Shown here in pieces: positions 53,439 through 63,199 of a stretch of 64,000 nt of DNA (positions are counted from its first letter, which is position 1; every line of letters begins with the position of its first letter). The notes beneath the pieces are model-generated. The model was given only the letters and a program-made list of their open reading frames with translations. It had not been told where the DNA came from and did not search any database. The position numbers were made by a program, and so were the translations under genes. This stretch comes from Methylomonas sp. GTDB taxonomy: Bacteria > Pseudomonadota > Gammaproteobacteria > Methylococcales > Methylomonadaceae. Location: assembly GCF_023228165.1 (NCBI RefSeq), contig NZ_JALOBS010000002.1, positions 214,581 through 278,580 of the forward strand, given 5' to 3'.

Positions 53439-54287
53439 ATGTTGGTAATCTTCGGTTATGTGGTGATTTTAGGCTGCGTCTTGGGTGGGTTCGCGCTTGG
53501 CGGCGGACACGTGGGAGTGCTTTTTCAACCGGTAGAATTCTTGATTTTACTCGGTGCCGGCAGCGGCGCATTTTTGGCCAGCAATTCGTTAAGCACCATC
53601 AAAGCCTCGTTAGCCGGCGGCTTCGGTACCTTAAAACCCAGCCCTTATAACAAAGACTATTACCTCCAACTATTAATGAGCTTCAACGCCCTTTGCCAAA
53701 AGGCTCGTAAGGAAGGATTTTTGTCTTTGGAAAAAGTGGTGGACGATCCGGATTACAACGGCATTTTCGGGGAAAATGTTGCTGCGGACCATCACTTGAT
53801 GGAGTTTATTTGCGACAAACTTCGGCTGATCCTGACCGGCGTCGATTACAACCAATTGGAAGATATCATAGACGCCGAACTCGACGTACACCTTGAAGAA
53901 GGCCACGTGCCGGTCAGGGCCGTGCAACGGGTAGGAGACGGCATGCCGGCTTTTGGCATCGTCGCGGCCGTCATGGGGGTGGTGCACACCATGGAATCGG
54001 TAGGCATCCCGCCCACGGAGCTAGGCAAACTGATTGCCGCCGCGCTGGTGGGAACGTTCCTGGGTATCCTGGTGGCCTACGGATTCGTCAACCCAGTAGC
54101 GGCCGTCATGGAAAACCGCCTGGAAGACCAGCTGAATGCCTACAAATGCACTCAAGCCGGCCTACTGAATTGCGCCAAAGGCACCTCGCCGACCATGACG
54201 GTCGAATTCATGCGCACGATTATCCCGCACCATGTTCGCCCCGATTTTCTCGAATTGGAAGAACAACTGAAGGCCGGCAAAGGGTAA
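53439..54287 (+). CDS. motA: Flagellar motor stator protein MotA
   Basis: The 282-residue protein has four membrane helices and the MotA hallmarks GGHVGVLFQPVEFLILLGAG and GDGMPAFGIVAAVMGVVHTM. The cytoplasmic loop (about 70-165) carries charged residues that engage the rotor. It is followed by motB with six bases between stop and start. Confidence 0.96.
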   Translation: MLVIFGYVVILGCVLGGFALGGGHVGVLFQPVEFLILLGAGSGAFLASNSLSTIKASLAGGFGTLKPSPYNKDYYLQLLMSFNALCQKARKEGFLSLEKVVDDPDYNGIFGENVAADHHLMEFICDKLRLILTGVDYNQLEDIIDAELDVHLEEGHVPVRAVQRVGDGMPAFGIVAAVMGVVHTMESVGIPPTELGKLIAAALVGTFLGILVAYGFVNPVAAVMENRLEDQLNAYKCTQAGLLNCAKGTSPTMTVEFMRTIIPHHVRPDFLELEEQLKAGKG

Positions 54288-54293
54288 GCCAGG

Positions 54294-55214
54294 GTGGCCG
54301 AAAGACCCATCATCATCAAAAAAGTCAAGAAACGGGCTCGCCATGCCCATCACGGCGGTGCCTGGAAAATCGCTTATGCCGACTTCGTCACCGCGATGAT
54401 GGCGTTTTTTCTGCTGATGTGGTTGCTGGGTTCCACCGACGACACCACCAAAAAAGGCATATCCCAATATTTCAATGACCCGTTTGGCGTCAACATCAGC
54501 AGCTCCGGCGAAGGCATAGCCGACCGCGCCTCGCTGATCCAGGCCGGCGGCTCCGATTTGTCTTCCAAAGATGACGGCCAAGTGCATCTGGGTCAAACGC
54601 CCCCGCCGCCCGTCACCGAAAAAACCCCGGAAGACATCGAAAAACTGGCCGAACAGCAAGAGCAACAAAAGCTGGAAAAACTGGAAGCAAAAATAGAATC
54701 CATGCTGGATGCCAACTCCAAACTGGCCGAATATCGCGACCAGATCAAGCTCGAAACCACTCCGGAAGGGTTAAAGATCCAAATCATCGACGCCAAAAAC
54801 CGGCCCATGTTCAAACTGGCCAGTTCGGAGATAGAAGATCACGCCAAAATGATTTTGCGCGAACTGGCCCCGGTCATCAACGAGCTGCCCAACAAGGTTA
54901 CCGTGAATGGTCACACCGATGCACTACCCTTCCCCAGCAATAAATTAGGCTACACCAACTGGGAACTCTCCAGCGACCGCGCCAATGTGGCCCGCCACCA
55001 ACTGAATCAGGGCGGATTGACTGAAGACAAGATTTTACGGGTCGTCGGCCTGGCATCCAGTATTCCCTACAACACCGACAACCCTGAAGATCCGATGAAC
55101 CGGCGCATTTCCATTATCGTCATGAACAAAAAGACCGAGAATCAGGTGATTCATGAAGGCGCAGAGCTTGACGCGTCCTCCGTCCAACCCATCACTATCC
55201 CTAATCCGAACTAA
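54294..55214 (+). CDS. motB: Flagellar motor stator protein MotB
   Basis: The 306-residue protein starts at GTG 54294 with a basic N-terminus (KKVKKRARHAHHGG), one membrane helix bearing the ion-binding Asp (YADFVTAMMAFFLLMWLLG), and a C-terminal OmpA-like peptidoglycan-binding domain (VNGHTDALPF, NWELSSDRANVAR). With MotA it forms the stator. No other flagellar genes are in the window. Its last 14 bases overlap the convergent HExxH gene. Confidence 0.96.
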   Translation: MAERPIIIKKVKKRARHAHHGGAWKIAYADFVTAMMAFFLLMWLLGSTDDTTKKGISQYFNDPFGVNISSSGEGIADRASLIQAGGSDLSSKDDGQVHLGQTPPPPVTEKTPEDIEKLAEQQEQQKLEKLEAKIESMLDANSKLAEYRDQIKLETTPEGLKIQIIDAKNRPMFKLASSEIEDHAKMILRELAPVINELPNKVTVNGHTDALPFPSNKLGYTNWELSSDRANVARHQLNQGGLTEDKILRVVGLASSIPYNTDNPEDPMNRRISIIVMNKKTENQVIHEGAELDASSVQPITIPNPN

Positions 55215-55899
55215 GTTCGTCGTACGGCTCTTCAAGCCACCGCCAAGTCGAATCGCTTAACCGCTCATCCAGGTCTTTACCGGGTGCGCATTGACCTGAA
55301 AAATAGACTGCCACCCGTTCCGGTGCGGTACTTAACTGCATATAGTTATTACGGTAAATATCCAGCGCATTTTTTCTGGCGACAAGATCCGATACGCCCA
55401 GTAATTTGGCGGTTCGGTAATTTCTTTGCACGGCTTGGCACTCGGCTCTGGCTTCGTTGAGTTCACCGCGCACGTGCATGCTTTCGTGGCTCAGCATATT
55501 CAAACTGTGCAATTCCTGCCGGCTGGCCCGCTCCGGGTGGTCCAGATAATCCATCAGCGTTGCGCACCATGGATGCTGAAAGACGATTTCACCGGTTTCC
55601 GGGTTGGCGTGTCCGGCGGCAAAGGGATCGTTATCGAACATGGCGTCGATCGCCGTGTTGCAATGAAAATAGGCGGGATGCGACTCCGCCAATTCAGTCG
55701 AGATCAAGGATAAATGCCGTTCGAAGTGCCAGTAATACAACGGACGCCAGACAAACAACCCCGCAAAAATCAAGCAAACCAACAGATAAGGCTTGTAGAC
55801 CGGTTCCGGCCGGCCGTAACCCGGCCGGGCCACCATGGCGCCCTTGATTTCCCGAAATGCCAGCCAGCAAAAAAAGCCTGAAATCAACAACCAAACCAT
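55201..55899 (-). CDS. Membrane protein with HExxH motif, possible metallopeptidase
   Basis: The 232-residue protein has two N-terminal helices (about 1-16 and 38-57) and a soluble part with HESMH at 138-142, followed by a Glu-rich stretch GELNEARAECQ that could supply a third zinc ligand. This suggests a membrane-bound zinc peptidase, but I recognise no family. It is convergent with motB, overlapping it by 14 bases. Confidence 0.65.
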   Translation of the reverse strand: MVWLLISGFFCWLAFREIKGAMVARPGYGRPEPVYKPYLLVCLIFAGLFVWRPLYYWHFERHLSLISTELAESHPAYFHCNTAIDAMFDNDPFAAGHANPETGEIVFQHPWCATLMDYLDHPERASRQELHSLNMLSHESMHVRGELNEARAECQAVQRNYRTAKLLGVSDLVARKNALDIYRNNYMQLSTAPERVAVYFSGQCAPGKDLDERLSDSTWRWLEEPYDELSSD

Positions 55900-56252
55900 C
55901 CGGCCCCCTTAGCCTGACAAAGCGACGGGGCAATCAACGCCTCCGGTTCCGGTAAATTATTCAGCTCGGTCGAGGGTGTTTGCTTCAGCCAGAAATTATC
56001 CGCACTGGCGCTGTCGCGGCCCAGGATTGGCCCATAGCTGAATGTGCGCCGGCGGCCTTCGAGGAAACCTTGTTGCGGGCATTGATTGAACGTCATACTA
56101 GACCATTGTTGGTTCCGCACTGGGTGAATACGTCTGGCTGCTAATAATAGCTGTTGGCCGCAAGCAAAGCCCGGTGTAACCCGGCGAACATTGATCTCGG
56201 CGGTCGAAAAAAGCGGCCGGTTTTTATAACGCCGTGTCTTGGCTTTTCGCAC
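55884..56252 (-). CDS. Doubtful small ORF upstream of the HExxH gene
   Basis: The 122-residue frame overlaps the start of the HExxH gene by 16 bases. It contains ACGQQLLLAARRIHPVRNQQ and RTFSYGPILG, but no signal peptide or known motif. A start with a good ribosome site is not evident. It may be a real protein or a non-coding stretch. Confidence 0.3.
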   Translation of the reverse strand: MRKAKTRRYKNRPLFSTAEINVRRVTPGFACGQQLLLAARRIHPVRNQQWSSMTFNQCPQQGFLEGRRRTFSYGPILGRDSASADNFWLKQTPSTELNNLPEPEALIAPSLCQAKGAGWFGC

Positions 56253-56270
56253 CAGTCTGTAATTTCAAGA

Positions 56271-56885
56271 TTATCGAGCTAAACAGCCTTCTAAAAACAA
56301 CTGTGTGGATTTGCCGACCCAACTCTCGATGTCGTCCTCTTCGGGCGGCGCATCCAGGCCTAACTGCAGTCTTTGCAATCGTTCGCCGCGTAACACACTG
56401 ATAAATTGGTCGGCCAGAAAGGCCGGCTCGATATCACGAATCCGCCCTGCCTGCTGGTGGCGAGCAAAAAACTCGGCGAGCTGTGCAAGGGTTCGAGTGG
56501 GGCCCTGCTCATAAAATTGAGTAGCCAGATCCGGGAACTGTTGCGATTCGCCAATCAATATCGCCCGCATTCTCAAAACATTCGGTCGGGTAATCCGAAA
56601 CAAAAACTGCCGGCCAAAAGCAATCAAAGCCTCTTCCATAGAGCAGTCTTCCGACAGACTGCCGATGAACTGGTCGGTGCAGCGTCTGATTAACGCACCA
56701 AACAGACCGGCCTTACCGTCAAAATGCCGGTAAATAGTCCGCAGCGACACATGCGCATCGCGGGCTATGGTTTCCATGCTCAGATTACCGTAACCGTGTT
56801 CGAGAAATAACTGCAAAGCCGAATCGAGGACTCTATCCCGGCTTAACAGTTCTTCGCCCTTACAGGGCCGTCCGCATTTGATCAT
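56271..56885 (-). CDS. TetR-family repressor of the adjacent RND pump
   Basis: The 204-residue protein has a TetR HTH (VLDSALQLFLEHGYGNLSMETIARDAHVSLRTIYRHF; about 16-60) and a helical ligand domain. It is divergent from the RND operon, with a perfect 10-bp palindrome between them. This arrangement points to repression of the pump until a ligand is bound; the ligand is unknown. Confidence 0.92.
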   Translation of the reverse strand: MIKCGRPCKGEELLSRDRVLDSALQLFLEHGYGNLSMETIARDAHVSLRTIYRHFDGKAGLFGALIRRCTDQFIGSLSEDCSMEEALIAFGRQFLFRITRPNVLRMRAILIGESQQFPDLATQFYEQGPTRTLAQLAEFFARHQQAGRIRDIEPAFLADQFISVLRGERLQRLQLGLDAPPEEDDIESWVGKSTQLFLEGCLAR

Positions 56886-56936
56886 GTTCTATCACGCAAA
56901 AATAAATTGACTCGATATGAAATGATACCCTAGACT

Positions 56937-56960
56937 AAACGGTAATTGATATTACCGTTT
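56937..56960. promoter_or_regulatory. Perfect palindromic operator in the tetR/RND divergent region
   Basis: AAACGGTAAT (56937-56946) and ATTACCGTTT (56951-56960) are perfect inverted repeats with a 4-base spacer. They lie midway between the TetR start (56885) and the adaptor start (56990), where a TetR dimer operator is expected. Confidence 0.8.
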
Positions 56961-56989
56961 TTTATTTTGTGTTTTTTGAGGTCTCGACT

Positions 56990-58198
56990 ATGGACGAAAA
57001 TACCCGCTTACCGCACTTGGTTCCGCCTGCATGCAAGCAATATGGATACTGGGCGGATTTGCGCCCGGTGACGATTGCGCTGGCAATGGCTGCGGCATTA
57101 GCGGGTTGCGGCTCGCCTTCGGAATCGGAGACGGCCCCGCCGCCCAAAGTCAAAATCGCCCAACCCTTGCATCGACAAACCACGGAATGGGATGAATACA
57201 CCGGCCGGGTCGAAGCCGTAAATGCGGTGGATATTCGCGCGCGCGTTAGCGGTTATCTGGACAAAGTCAACTTCGTCGCCGGCTCCAAGGTCAATAAAGG
57301 CGACTTGTTGTTTCTGATCGATCCCAAACCGTTCAAAGCCCAGCTCAACTATGCCCAGGCCGAACTGGAGCGCGCCAAAACCAAACAAGAACTAGCCAGG
57401 AATGATCTGCAGCGCGCCGAAAACCTGCTGCGCGCCAAAGCCATCTCCACCGAAGAATACGATGGCCGAAACAAAGGCTTGCGAGAAGCCACCGCGGCCG
57501 TCAAGTCGGCGGAGGCCAATGTGTACACAGCGAAGCTGAATCTGGACTATACCGAGATCAGGGCACCGATCAGCGGGCGCATAGGCCGCGAAATGGTGAC
57601 CGCCGGCAACCTCGTCAACGCCGGCGGCGAGGCGACTTTGTTGACCAACATAGTGTCTACCGACCCGGTTTATGTTTATGTCGATGCCGACGAACAATCG
57701 GTATTGAAATACCGTCGCCAAAATCAACAGCTGAAAAACGGCTCCACCGATTTGAAAGGCACGCCGGTGCAACTGGCAATTGCCGACGAAGCCGACTTTC
57801 CGCACCAGGGTCAACTAGACTACCAAGCGCCGAGCGAAGATGCCGCGACCGGTACTATCAGCCTGCGTGGCGTTTTCCCCAATCCCGACGAATTGTTGAG
57901 TCCGGGCTTTTTCGCCCGCATGCGGGTACAGGGCAGCGCCCCTTATTTAGCCACCCTGCTGCCGGACCGGGCCATCGGCACCGATCAGGCCAATCGCTTT
58001 GTTTGGGTGGTGAATCAGGACAACCAGGTTGTGTACCGCCAGGTGACGCCGGGGGCTCGCATCGGTTCGCTACGCGTGATCCGCGAAGGCCTGCAACCCG
58101 ACGACTGGGTGGTCATCGAAGGCGTGCTAAAGCTGAAACCGGGCCTCACGGTGACCCCCGAACGCATCTCACTTGCCGATGCGCAGGGAGCGCAATAA
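56990..58198 (+). CDS. RND efflux periplasmic adaptor (MexA/AcrA-like lipoprotein)
   Basis: From ATG 56990 the protein has 402 residues with a lipobox (LAGC, Cys about 40), a lipoyl/barrel-sandwich region (VDIRARVSGYLDKVNFVAGSKVNKGDLLF), an alpha-hairpin coiled coil (about 110-170) and APISGRIGREMVTAGNLV. It bridges the inner-membrane pump and outer-membrane channel. An N-terminal stretch before the signal helix is unusually long (about 25 residues). GAGG is upstream. The pump gene begins three bases after its stop. Confidence 0.93.
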   Translation: MDENTRLPHLVPPACKQYGYWADLRPVTIALAMAAALAGCGSPSESETAPPPKVKIAQPLHRQTTEWDEYTGRVEAVNAVDIRARVSGYLDKVNFVAGSKVNKGDLLFLIDPKPFKAQLNYAQAELERAKTKQELARNDLQRAENLLRAKAISTEEYDGRNKGLREATAAVKSAEANVYTAKLNLDYTEIRAPISGRIGREMVTAGNLVNAGGEATLLTNIVSTDPVYVYVDADEQSVLKYRRQNQQLKNGSTDLKGTPVQLAIADEADFPHQGQLDYQAPSEDAATGTISLRGVFPNPDELLSPGFFARMRVQGSAPYLATLLPDRAIGTDQANRFVWVVNQDNQVVYRQVTPGARIGSLRVIREGLQPDDWVVIEGVLKLKPGLTVTPERISLADAQGAQ

Positions 58199-58201
58199 GC
58201 C

Positions 58202-61200
58202 ATGGATAAATTCACGCATTTTTTTATCGACCGGCCGATCTTCGCTTCGGTATTATCCATCGTCATCTTATTGGTTGGCGGTTTGGCCCTGCTGGGCTTG
58301 CCGATTGCACAATATCCGGAAATCGCTCCGCCGACCGTGGTGGTGACGGCCAGCTATCCGGGCGCCAATGCCAAGGTCGTGGCCGAAACGGTGGCCACGC
58401 CGATCGAACAGGAAGTCAACGGCGTCGAAGACATGCTGTACATGTCCTCGCAATCCACCAACAGCGGCAATATGTCGCTGACCATTACCTTTAAACCCGG
58501 CACCAACCTGGACAAAGCCCAGGTATTGGTACAAAATCGGGTAGCATTGGCCGAACCGAAGCTACCCGAAGAAGTCAACCGCCAGGGCATTAGCGTGAAG
58601 AAACGCAGCCCGGACCTGAGCCTTGTGGTTGGCCTGATCTCGCCGGACAAACGCTACGATAGTATTTATCTCAGCAACTATGCCTTGCTGCAAATCAAGG
58701 ACACCCTGGCCCGCCTGCCCGGCGTCGGTGAAATCCTGGTGTTCGGTGCCCGCGACTACAGTATGCGCCTGTGGTTAAACCCGGAAAAAATCGCCGCCCG
58801 CAATCTGACCGCCGGCGAAGTGGTGAGCGCGATTCGGGAGCAAAATGTGCAAGTGGCGGCCGGGGTGGTCGGTCAGCAACCTTCGCCGGAAAACGCCGAA
58901 TTTCAATATACGGTCAGCACCTTGGGCCGCTTGCAGGAGCCGGAACAATTCGGCGACATCGTTATCAAGCAAGGCCCGGACGGTGAAATTACCCAACTGA
59001 AAGATGTGGCGCGTATCGAACTGGGCGCCAAGGATTACAACTCGGGGCTATATCTGAATGGCGAGCAAGCGGTCGGTTTGGCGATATTCCAGCTGCCCGG
59101 CTCCAATGCGCTGGATACCAAAACAGCCGTGATCGAGGCGATGGACAAACTGAAAACCCGTTTTCCGGAAGGTCTTGAGTATAAATTGATCTACGACACC
59201 GTGGTATTTGTGCGGCAGTCCATCAATGCGGTAACCACCACCCTGTTCGAAGCCATTTTGCTGGTGGTGATCGTGGTGATCATCTTTTTGCAAAACTGGC
59301 GCGCCACGCTGATTCCGTTACTGGCGGTGCCGGTGTCGTTAATCGGCACCTTTGCGGTGATGTCGGCGCTGGGATTGTCCCTAAACACCCTGTCGCTATT
59401 CGGCTTGGTATTGGCGATCGGCATCGTGGTCGACGACGCCATCGTGGTGGTGGAAAACGTCGAGCGGCATATCGCCGAAGGCATGAACGCCCGCGAAGCC
59501 ACCCGCAAGGCTATGAGCGAGGTGGTGGGCCCCATCATCGCCACCTCGCTGGTGCTGGTCGCGGTATTCGTGCCGACCGCCTTTATTACCGGGGTGTCCG
59601 GCGCGTTTTACAAGCAATTTGCGCTGACCATCGCGGTATCGACGGTGATTTCGACGTTCAACTCATTAACCCTGAGCCCGGCCTTGTGTGCCTTGATGCT
59701 GGATAGAGCCCATCACGACAAGGATGCGGTTACCCGGCTGTTCGATCGGCTGTTCGGCTGGTTTTTCGTGCGTTTCAACCGATTTTTCAGCTGGTTCAGC
59801 GCAGGCTACGGCCGCTTGGTCGGCCGCTTGATCCGTATGACGACAGTCGTACTGGTCCTGTATGCCGGCCTGAACGGCCTGAATCTGCTGGCCTTTGAAA
59901 AAGTACCCACCGGTTTCATTCCGCAGCAGGATCAAGGCTATTTGATTCTATACGCGCAACTGCCGGATGCCGCTTCGTTGTCGCGCACTCAACAGGTAGT
60001 ACAGCAAGCCACCGGCATCATTAAAGGTACCGATGGGGTGGCCAATGTCGTGGCCTATGCCGGCTGGTCGGTACTGACCGGCGCCAATCAGTCCAATGTC
60101 GCCACCATGTTCGCGCGACTGAGCGAGTTCGACCAACGCGCCGGCCATCCCGAACTGCATGCCGACGCGGTCATCAAACAACTTAACCAACGCCTGACTT
60201 CGATCGAAGATGCCCGGATCGCGGTTTTCGCACCGCCGCCTATTCGTGGCATGAGCTCGGTCGGCGGTTTCAAATTGCAGATTCAGGATAGAGGTAATGC
60301 CGGCACTGAAGAACTGCAACGCGTAGCGGGCGAGATGATAGCCGCCGGCAACCAACAACCGGGTCTGGTCGGACTGTTTACCACCTTCCGGGCCAGTGTG
60401 CCGCAACTGTTTGTCGATATCGACCGCACCCGTGCCAAGGCCATGGATATTCCGCTGCAGGATGTATTCGACACCATGCAGATTTATTTGGGCTCTTTGT
60501 ATGTCAACGACCTGAATGCCTTCGGCCGTACATACCAGGTGGTGGCGCAGGCCGATGCTGAATTTCGCATGAATCCGGCCGATATTACCGAACTGAAGAC
60601 CAAGAACAGGCAAGGCGGCATGGTGCCGCTGGGCGCTATCGCCAAAATCGACGAAATAACCGGACCGGATAAAATCACCCGTTACAACATGTATCCGGCT
60701 GCGGAAATTAACGGCGGCACCCTGCCCGGCGTCAGCTCCGGCCAAGCCATCGGCGTGATGAGCAAGCTGTTGGATAGCGAACTGCCGCCCGGTTTTTCGT
60801 TCGAATGGACAGAGCTCAGCTTGCAACAGGTACTGGCCGGCAACGTAGCGTTGCTGGTATTTCCGTTGAGCGTGATTTTCGTATTTCTAGCGCTGGCCGC
60901 CCAATACGAAAGTTGGTCATTGCCCTTCGCGGTGATTTTGATCGTGCCGATGTGTATTTTGTCGTCGATGACCGGCATCTGGCTGGCGGGCATGGACAAC
61001 AATATCTTCACGCAGGTCGGCTTCATCGTCCTGGTCGGTTTGGCCAGTAAAAACGCCATTCTGATCGTCGAGTTCGCCAAGCGCCGCCAGGAAACCGGCA
61101 TCAGCCCCTTTGCAGCAGCAGTGGAAGCATCCCGCATCCGCCTGCGGCCGATTCTGATGACCTCTTTTGCCTTCATCATGGGGGTATTTCCCTTGGTGAT

Positions 61201-61399
61201 CGCCGAAGGGGCCGGTGCGGAATCCCGCCAAGTACTCGGCACCGCAGTATTCAGCGGCATGATAGGCGTGACGGTATTTGGCCTGTTATTGACGCCGGTG
61301 TTTTATGTGGCGATACAAACCTTGGTTCAACGCGTTAAAAGCCGCAAACAAGCCGGCACCTCAGCGCCCGATCAACCTTCCTCGGATTTGCAACTATGA
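58202..61399 (+). CDS. RND efflux pump, HAE1 family (AcrB/MexF-like)
   Basis: The 1065-residue protein has 12 helices in the usual 1+5/1+5 form, large periplasmic loops, and motifs LPGVGEILVFGARDYSMRLW, GIVVDDAIVVVENVER (helix 4 proton-relay Asp pair) and FIVLVGLASKNAILIVEFA. It pumps drugs, solvents or similar molecules with proton energy. The outer-membrane gene overlaps its stop by four bases (ATGA). Confidence 0.95.
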   Translation: MDKFTHFFIDRPIFASVLSIVILLVGGLALLGLPIAQYPEIAPPTVVVTASYPGANAKVVAETVATPIEQEVNGVEDMLYMSSQSTNSGNMSLTITFKPGTNLDKAQVLVQNRVALAEPKLPEEVNRQGISVKKRSPDLSLVVGLISPDKRYDSIYLSNYALLQIKDTLARLPGVGEILVFGARDYSMRLWLNPEKIAARNLTAGEVVSAIREQNVQVAAGVVGQQPSPENAEFQYTVSTLGRLQEPEQFGDIVIKQGPDGEITQLKDVARIELGAKDYNSGLYLNGEQAVGLAIFQLPGSNALDTKTAVIEAMDKLKTRFPEGLEYKLIYDTVVFVRQSINAVTTTLFEAILLVVIVVIIFLQNWRATLIPLLAVPVSLIGTFAVMSALGLSLNTLSLFGLVLAIGIVVDDAIVVVENVERHIAEGMNAREATRKAMSEVVGPIIATSLVLVAVFVPTAFITGVSGAFYKQFALTIAVSTVISTFNSLTLSPALCALMLDRAHHDKDAVTRLFDRLFGWFFVRFNRFFSWFSAGYGRLVGRLIRMTTVVLVLYAGLNGLNLLAFEKVPTGFIPQQDQGYLILYAQLPDAASLSRTQQVVQQATGIIKGTDGVANVVAYAGWSVLTGANQSNVATMFARLSEFDQRAGHPELHADAVIKQLNQRLTSIEDARIAVFAPPPIRGMSSVGGFKLQIQDRGNAGTEELQRVAGEMIAAGNQQPGLVGLFTTFRASVPQLFVDIDRTRAKAMDIPLQDVFDTMQIYLGSLYVNDLNAFGRTYQVVAQADAEFRMNPADITELKTKNRQGGMVPLGAIAKIDEITGPDKITRYNMYPAAEINGGTLPGVSSGQAIGVMSKLLDSELPPGFSFEWTELSLQQVLAGNVALLVFPLSVIFVFLALAAQYESWSLPFAVILIVPMCILSSMTGIWLAGMDNNIFTQVGFIVLVGLASKNAILIVEFAKRRQETGISPFAAAVEASRIRLRPILMTSFAFIMGVFPLVIAEGAGAESRQVLGTAVFSGMIGVTVFGLLLTPVFYVAIQTLVQRVKSRKQAGTSAPDQPSSDLQL

Positions 61400-62871
61400 A
61401 ACGGAATACATCCAATAGCCGCACTCGGCCCAATGTTTACACCCCCCATCATGGCCTAGTGCGACTCGGCACGATAGCGTTGTCTGCCGGGCTGTTGAGT
61501 GCTTGTGCCGTGGGCCCGGATTACCAAATGCCGGAAAAACCATTACCCGCCGGTTTCGCCAACGCCGCTCATGCCGAGTTTTCCGACCGGGCGCTGGAAG
61601 TCGACTGGTGGAAGTCGTTCAACGATGCACAACTGATAGCGCTGGTCGATCAAGCCCTGCAGCATAATTTTGACCTGAAAGCCGCCCGCGCCAATCTGGC
61701 CGAGGCCCGCGCCCTGTATTTGGAAACAGGCCTGAATCTGCTGCCGACGGTTACCTCGCATGCCAACTATACCGAACAAAAGCGCAGTGCAGGCTCCTTA
61801 AACAACCGCGCCTTCGTACCGCGTGAACTCAAGCTGTACAACACCGGCTTCGACGCATCCTGGGAGCTGGATTTTTTCGGTCGGGTGCGGCGCAATGTCG
61901 AAGCCAGTAATGACGAAGTCGAGGCTCTGGATGCCAGCCTGCGCGACGTCAGCGTCAGTCTGATCGCCGAAGTGGCGATGAATTATTTCGAGCTGCGCGG
62001 TTTACAAAATCAGCTGGCGGTTGCCAGACAAAATGCCGACAACCAAACGCAAACTCTGGCACTGACACAGGCTAAAGTCGAAAACGGCCGCGGCACCGAG
62101 CTGGATACGGCCCGGGCTTTGGCGCAACTGGAAACCACCCGCGCCGGCATCCCCAGCCTGGAAAGCACCATCATGCGGACCATACACAGACTTAGCGTAC
62201 TGACCGGCAAATTGCCGGCGGCATTGAGCGAAACTTTGGCCCAGCCTTTACCCCTACCGAAAGCTCCCGATGTACTGCAGATCGGTAATCCGGCACAGTT
62301 GCTGAAACGCCGCCCCGACATCCGCATCGCCGAGCGCAATCTGGCGGCGGCTACCGCCCGGATCGGCGTTGCCACCGCCGACTTGTTTCCACGGGTAACC
62401 TTCGTCGGCAGTATTTCACTGGAAGCCAGCACCCTATCGGCAATGGTTGCCCCCGGTTCCGACTCCTATTCGGTCGGTCCGAAAATCAGTTGGGCGGCTT
62501 TCGATCTGGGCCGGGTCTACGCCCGCATCAAGGCCGCCGATGCCCGCGCGGAATCCAGTCTGGCTAACTATGAACAGACTGTGCTGAATGCGCTGGAAGA
62601 AACCGAGAACGCGCTGGTCAATTACAACAAGGAACGCACCCGGCGAGCCTTGCTGACCAACGCAGCCCAGGCCAGCGAAAAAGCCCGCGAACTGGCGCAA
62701 CTGCGTTACCGGGAAGGCATAGCGGATTTTCTGACCGTGCTGGATAGCGAAGCCCGCTTGTTGCAGGACCAAAGTCAGCTGGCGCAAAGCGAGACGGCCA
62801 CCGCCACCGCACTGACAGCGGTTTACAAGGCTTTAGGCGGAGGTTGGCAAGTCCTGGAAATAGCAAAATAA
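61396..62871 (+). CDS. Outer-membrane efflux lipoprotein, NodT/OprM-like
   Basis: The 491-residue protein has a lipobox (LLSAC), CAVGPDYQMPEKPLP, and two OEP repeat halves (DFFGRVRRNVEASNDEVEAL and ISWAAFDLGRVYARIKAADARAE). It forms the outer-membrane exit duct of the tripartite pump. It ends the TetR-controlled operon. Confidence 0.95.
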   Translation: MKRNTSNSRTRPNVYTPHHGLVRLGTIALSAGLLSACAVGPDYQMPEKPLPAGFANAAHAEFSDRALEVDWWKSFNDAQLIALVDQALQHNFDLKAARANLAEARALYLETGLNLLPTVTSHANYTEQKRSAGSLNNRAFVPRELKLYNTGFDASWELDFFGRVRRNVEASNDEVEALDASLRDVSVSLIAEVAMNYFELRGLQNQLAVARQNADNQTQTLALTQAKVENGRGTELDTARALAQLETTRAGIPSLESTIMRTIHRLSVLTGKLPAALSETLAQPLPLPKAPDVLQIGNPAQLLKRRPDIRIAERNLAAATARIGVATADLFPRVTFVGSISLEASTLSAMVAPGSDSYSVGPKISWAAFDLGRVYARIKAADARAESSLANYEQTVLNALEETENALVNYNKERTRRALLTNAAQASEKARELAQLRYREGIADFLTVLDSEARLLQDQSQLAQSETATATALTAVYKALGGGWQVLEIAK

Positions 62872-62890
62872 GTCGTTGAGTTCGCCGTAA

Positions 62891-63127
62891 ACCACGGGGT
62901 ACGCGCAAGCAAAGTCTGGCGTAACTAAAGTATTCGAAATTAGACCGGGATGTGAGGGTAAAAGAATTAACACACCCGTTCGGCAGGCGTTTTTGCGTAG
63001 CGCGCTCGATCCAAAAACCAATCCCGGTTTTGCCAAGCTGCAAACCTATCTGGAAAACGACGATTTCAAATCGGCGCAGGTTAAAAAGGTTGGCGACAAT
63101 CTGTACCGGGCTCGACTTAATCTGTAA
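62891..63127 (+). pseudogene. Gene fragment cut off by the IS3-family element
   Basis: A frame without a start codon ends RSALDPKTNPGFAKLQTYLE-NDDFKSAQVKKVGDNLYRARLNL and its stop codon lies on the left edge of the mobile element. The C-terminal segment has the feel of a ParE/RelE-like or related small domain (VxxVGxxLYRARLN), but the match is not enough to name it. The upstream part looks decayed. The insertion seems to have truncated it. Confidence 0.4.
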
Positions 63128-63199
63128 TGGTCAACAAAAACCGGACACCTGTTCAGACAGCGTTTCCGGAAATTTTCAGAGTAGTTATCGCCTCGACGG

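Noticed and set aside
53673..54028. Minus-strand frames inside motA
   Set aside because: Shadow frames of a well-conserved stator gene.
59948..60826. 292-residue minus-strand frame inside the RND pump gene
   Set aside because: It is antisense to conserved RND sequence and resembles no protein; its length comes from the base composition of the sense strand.
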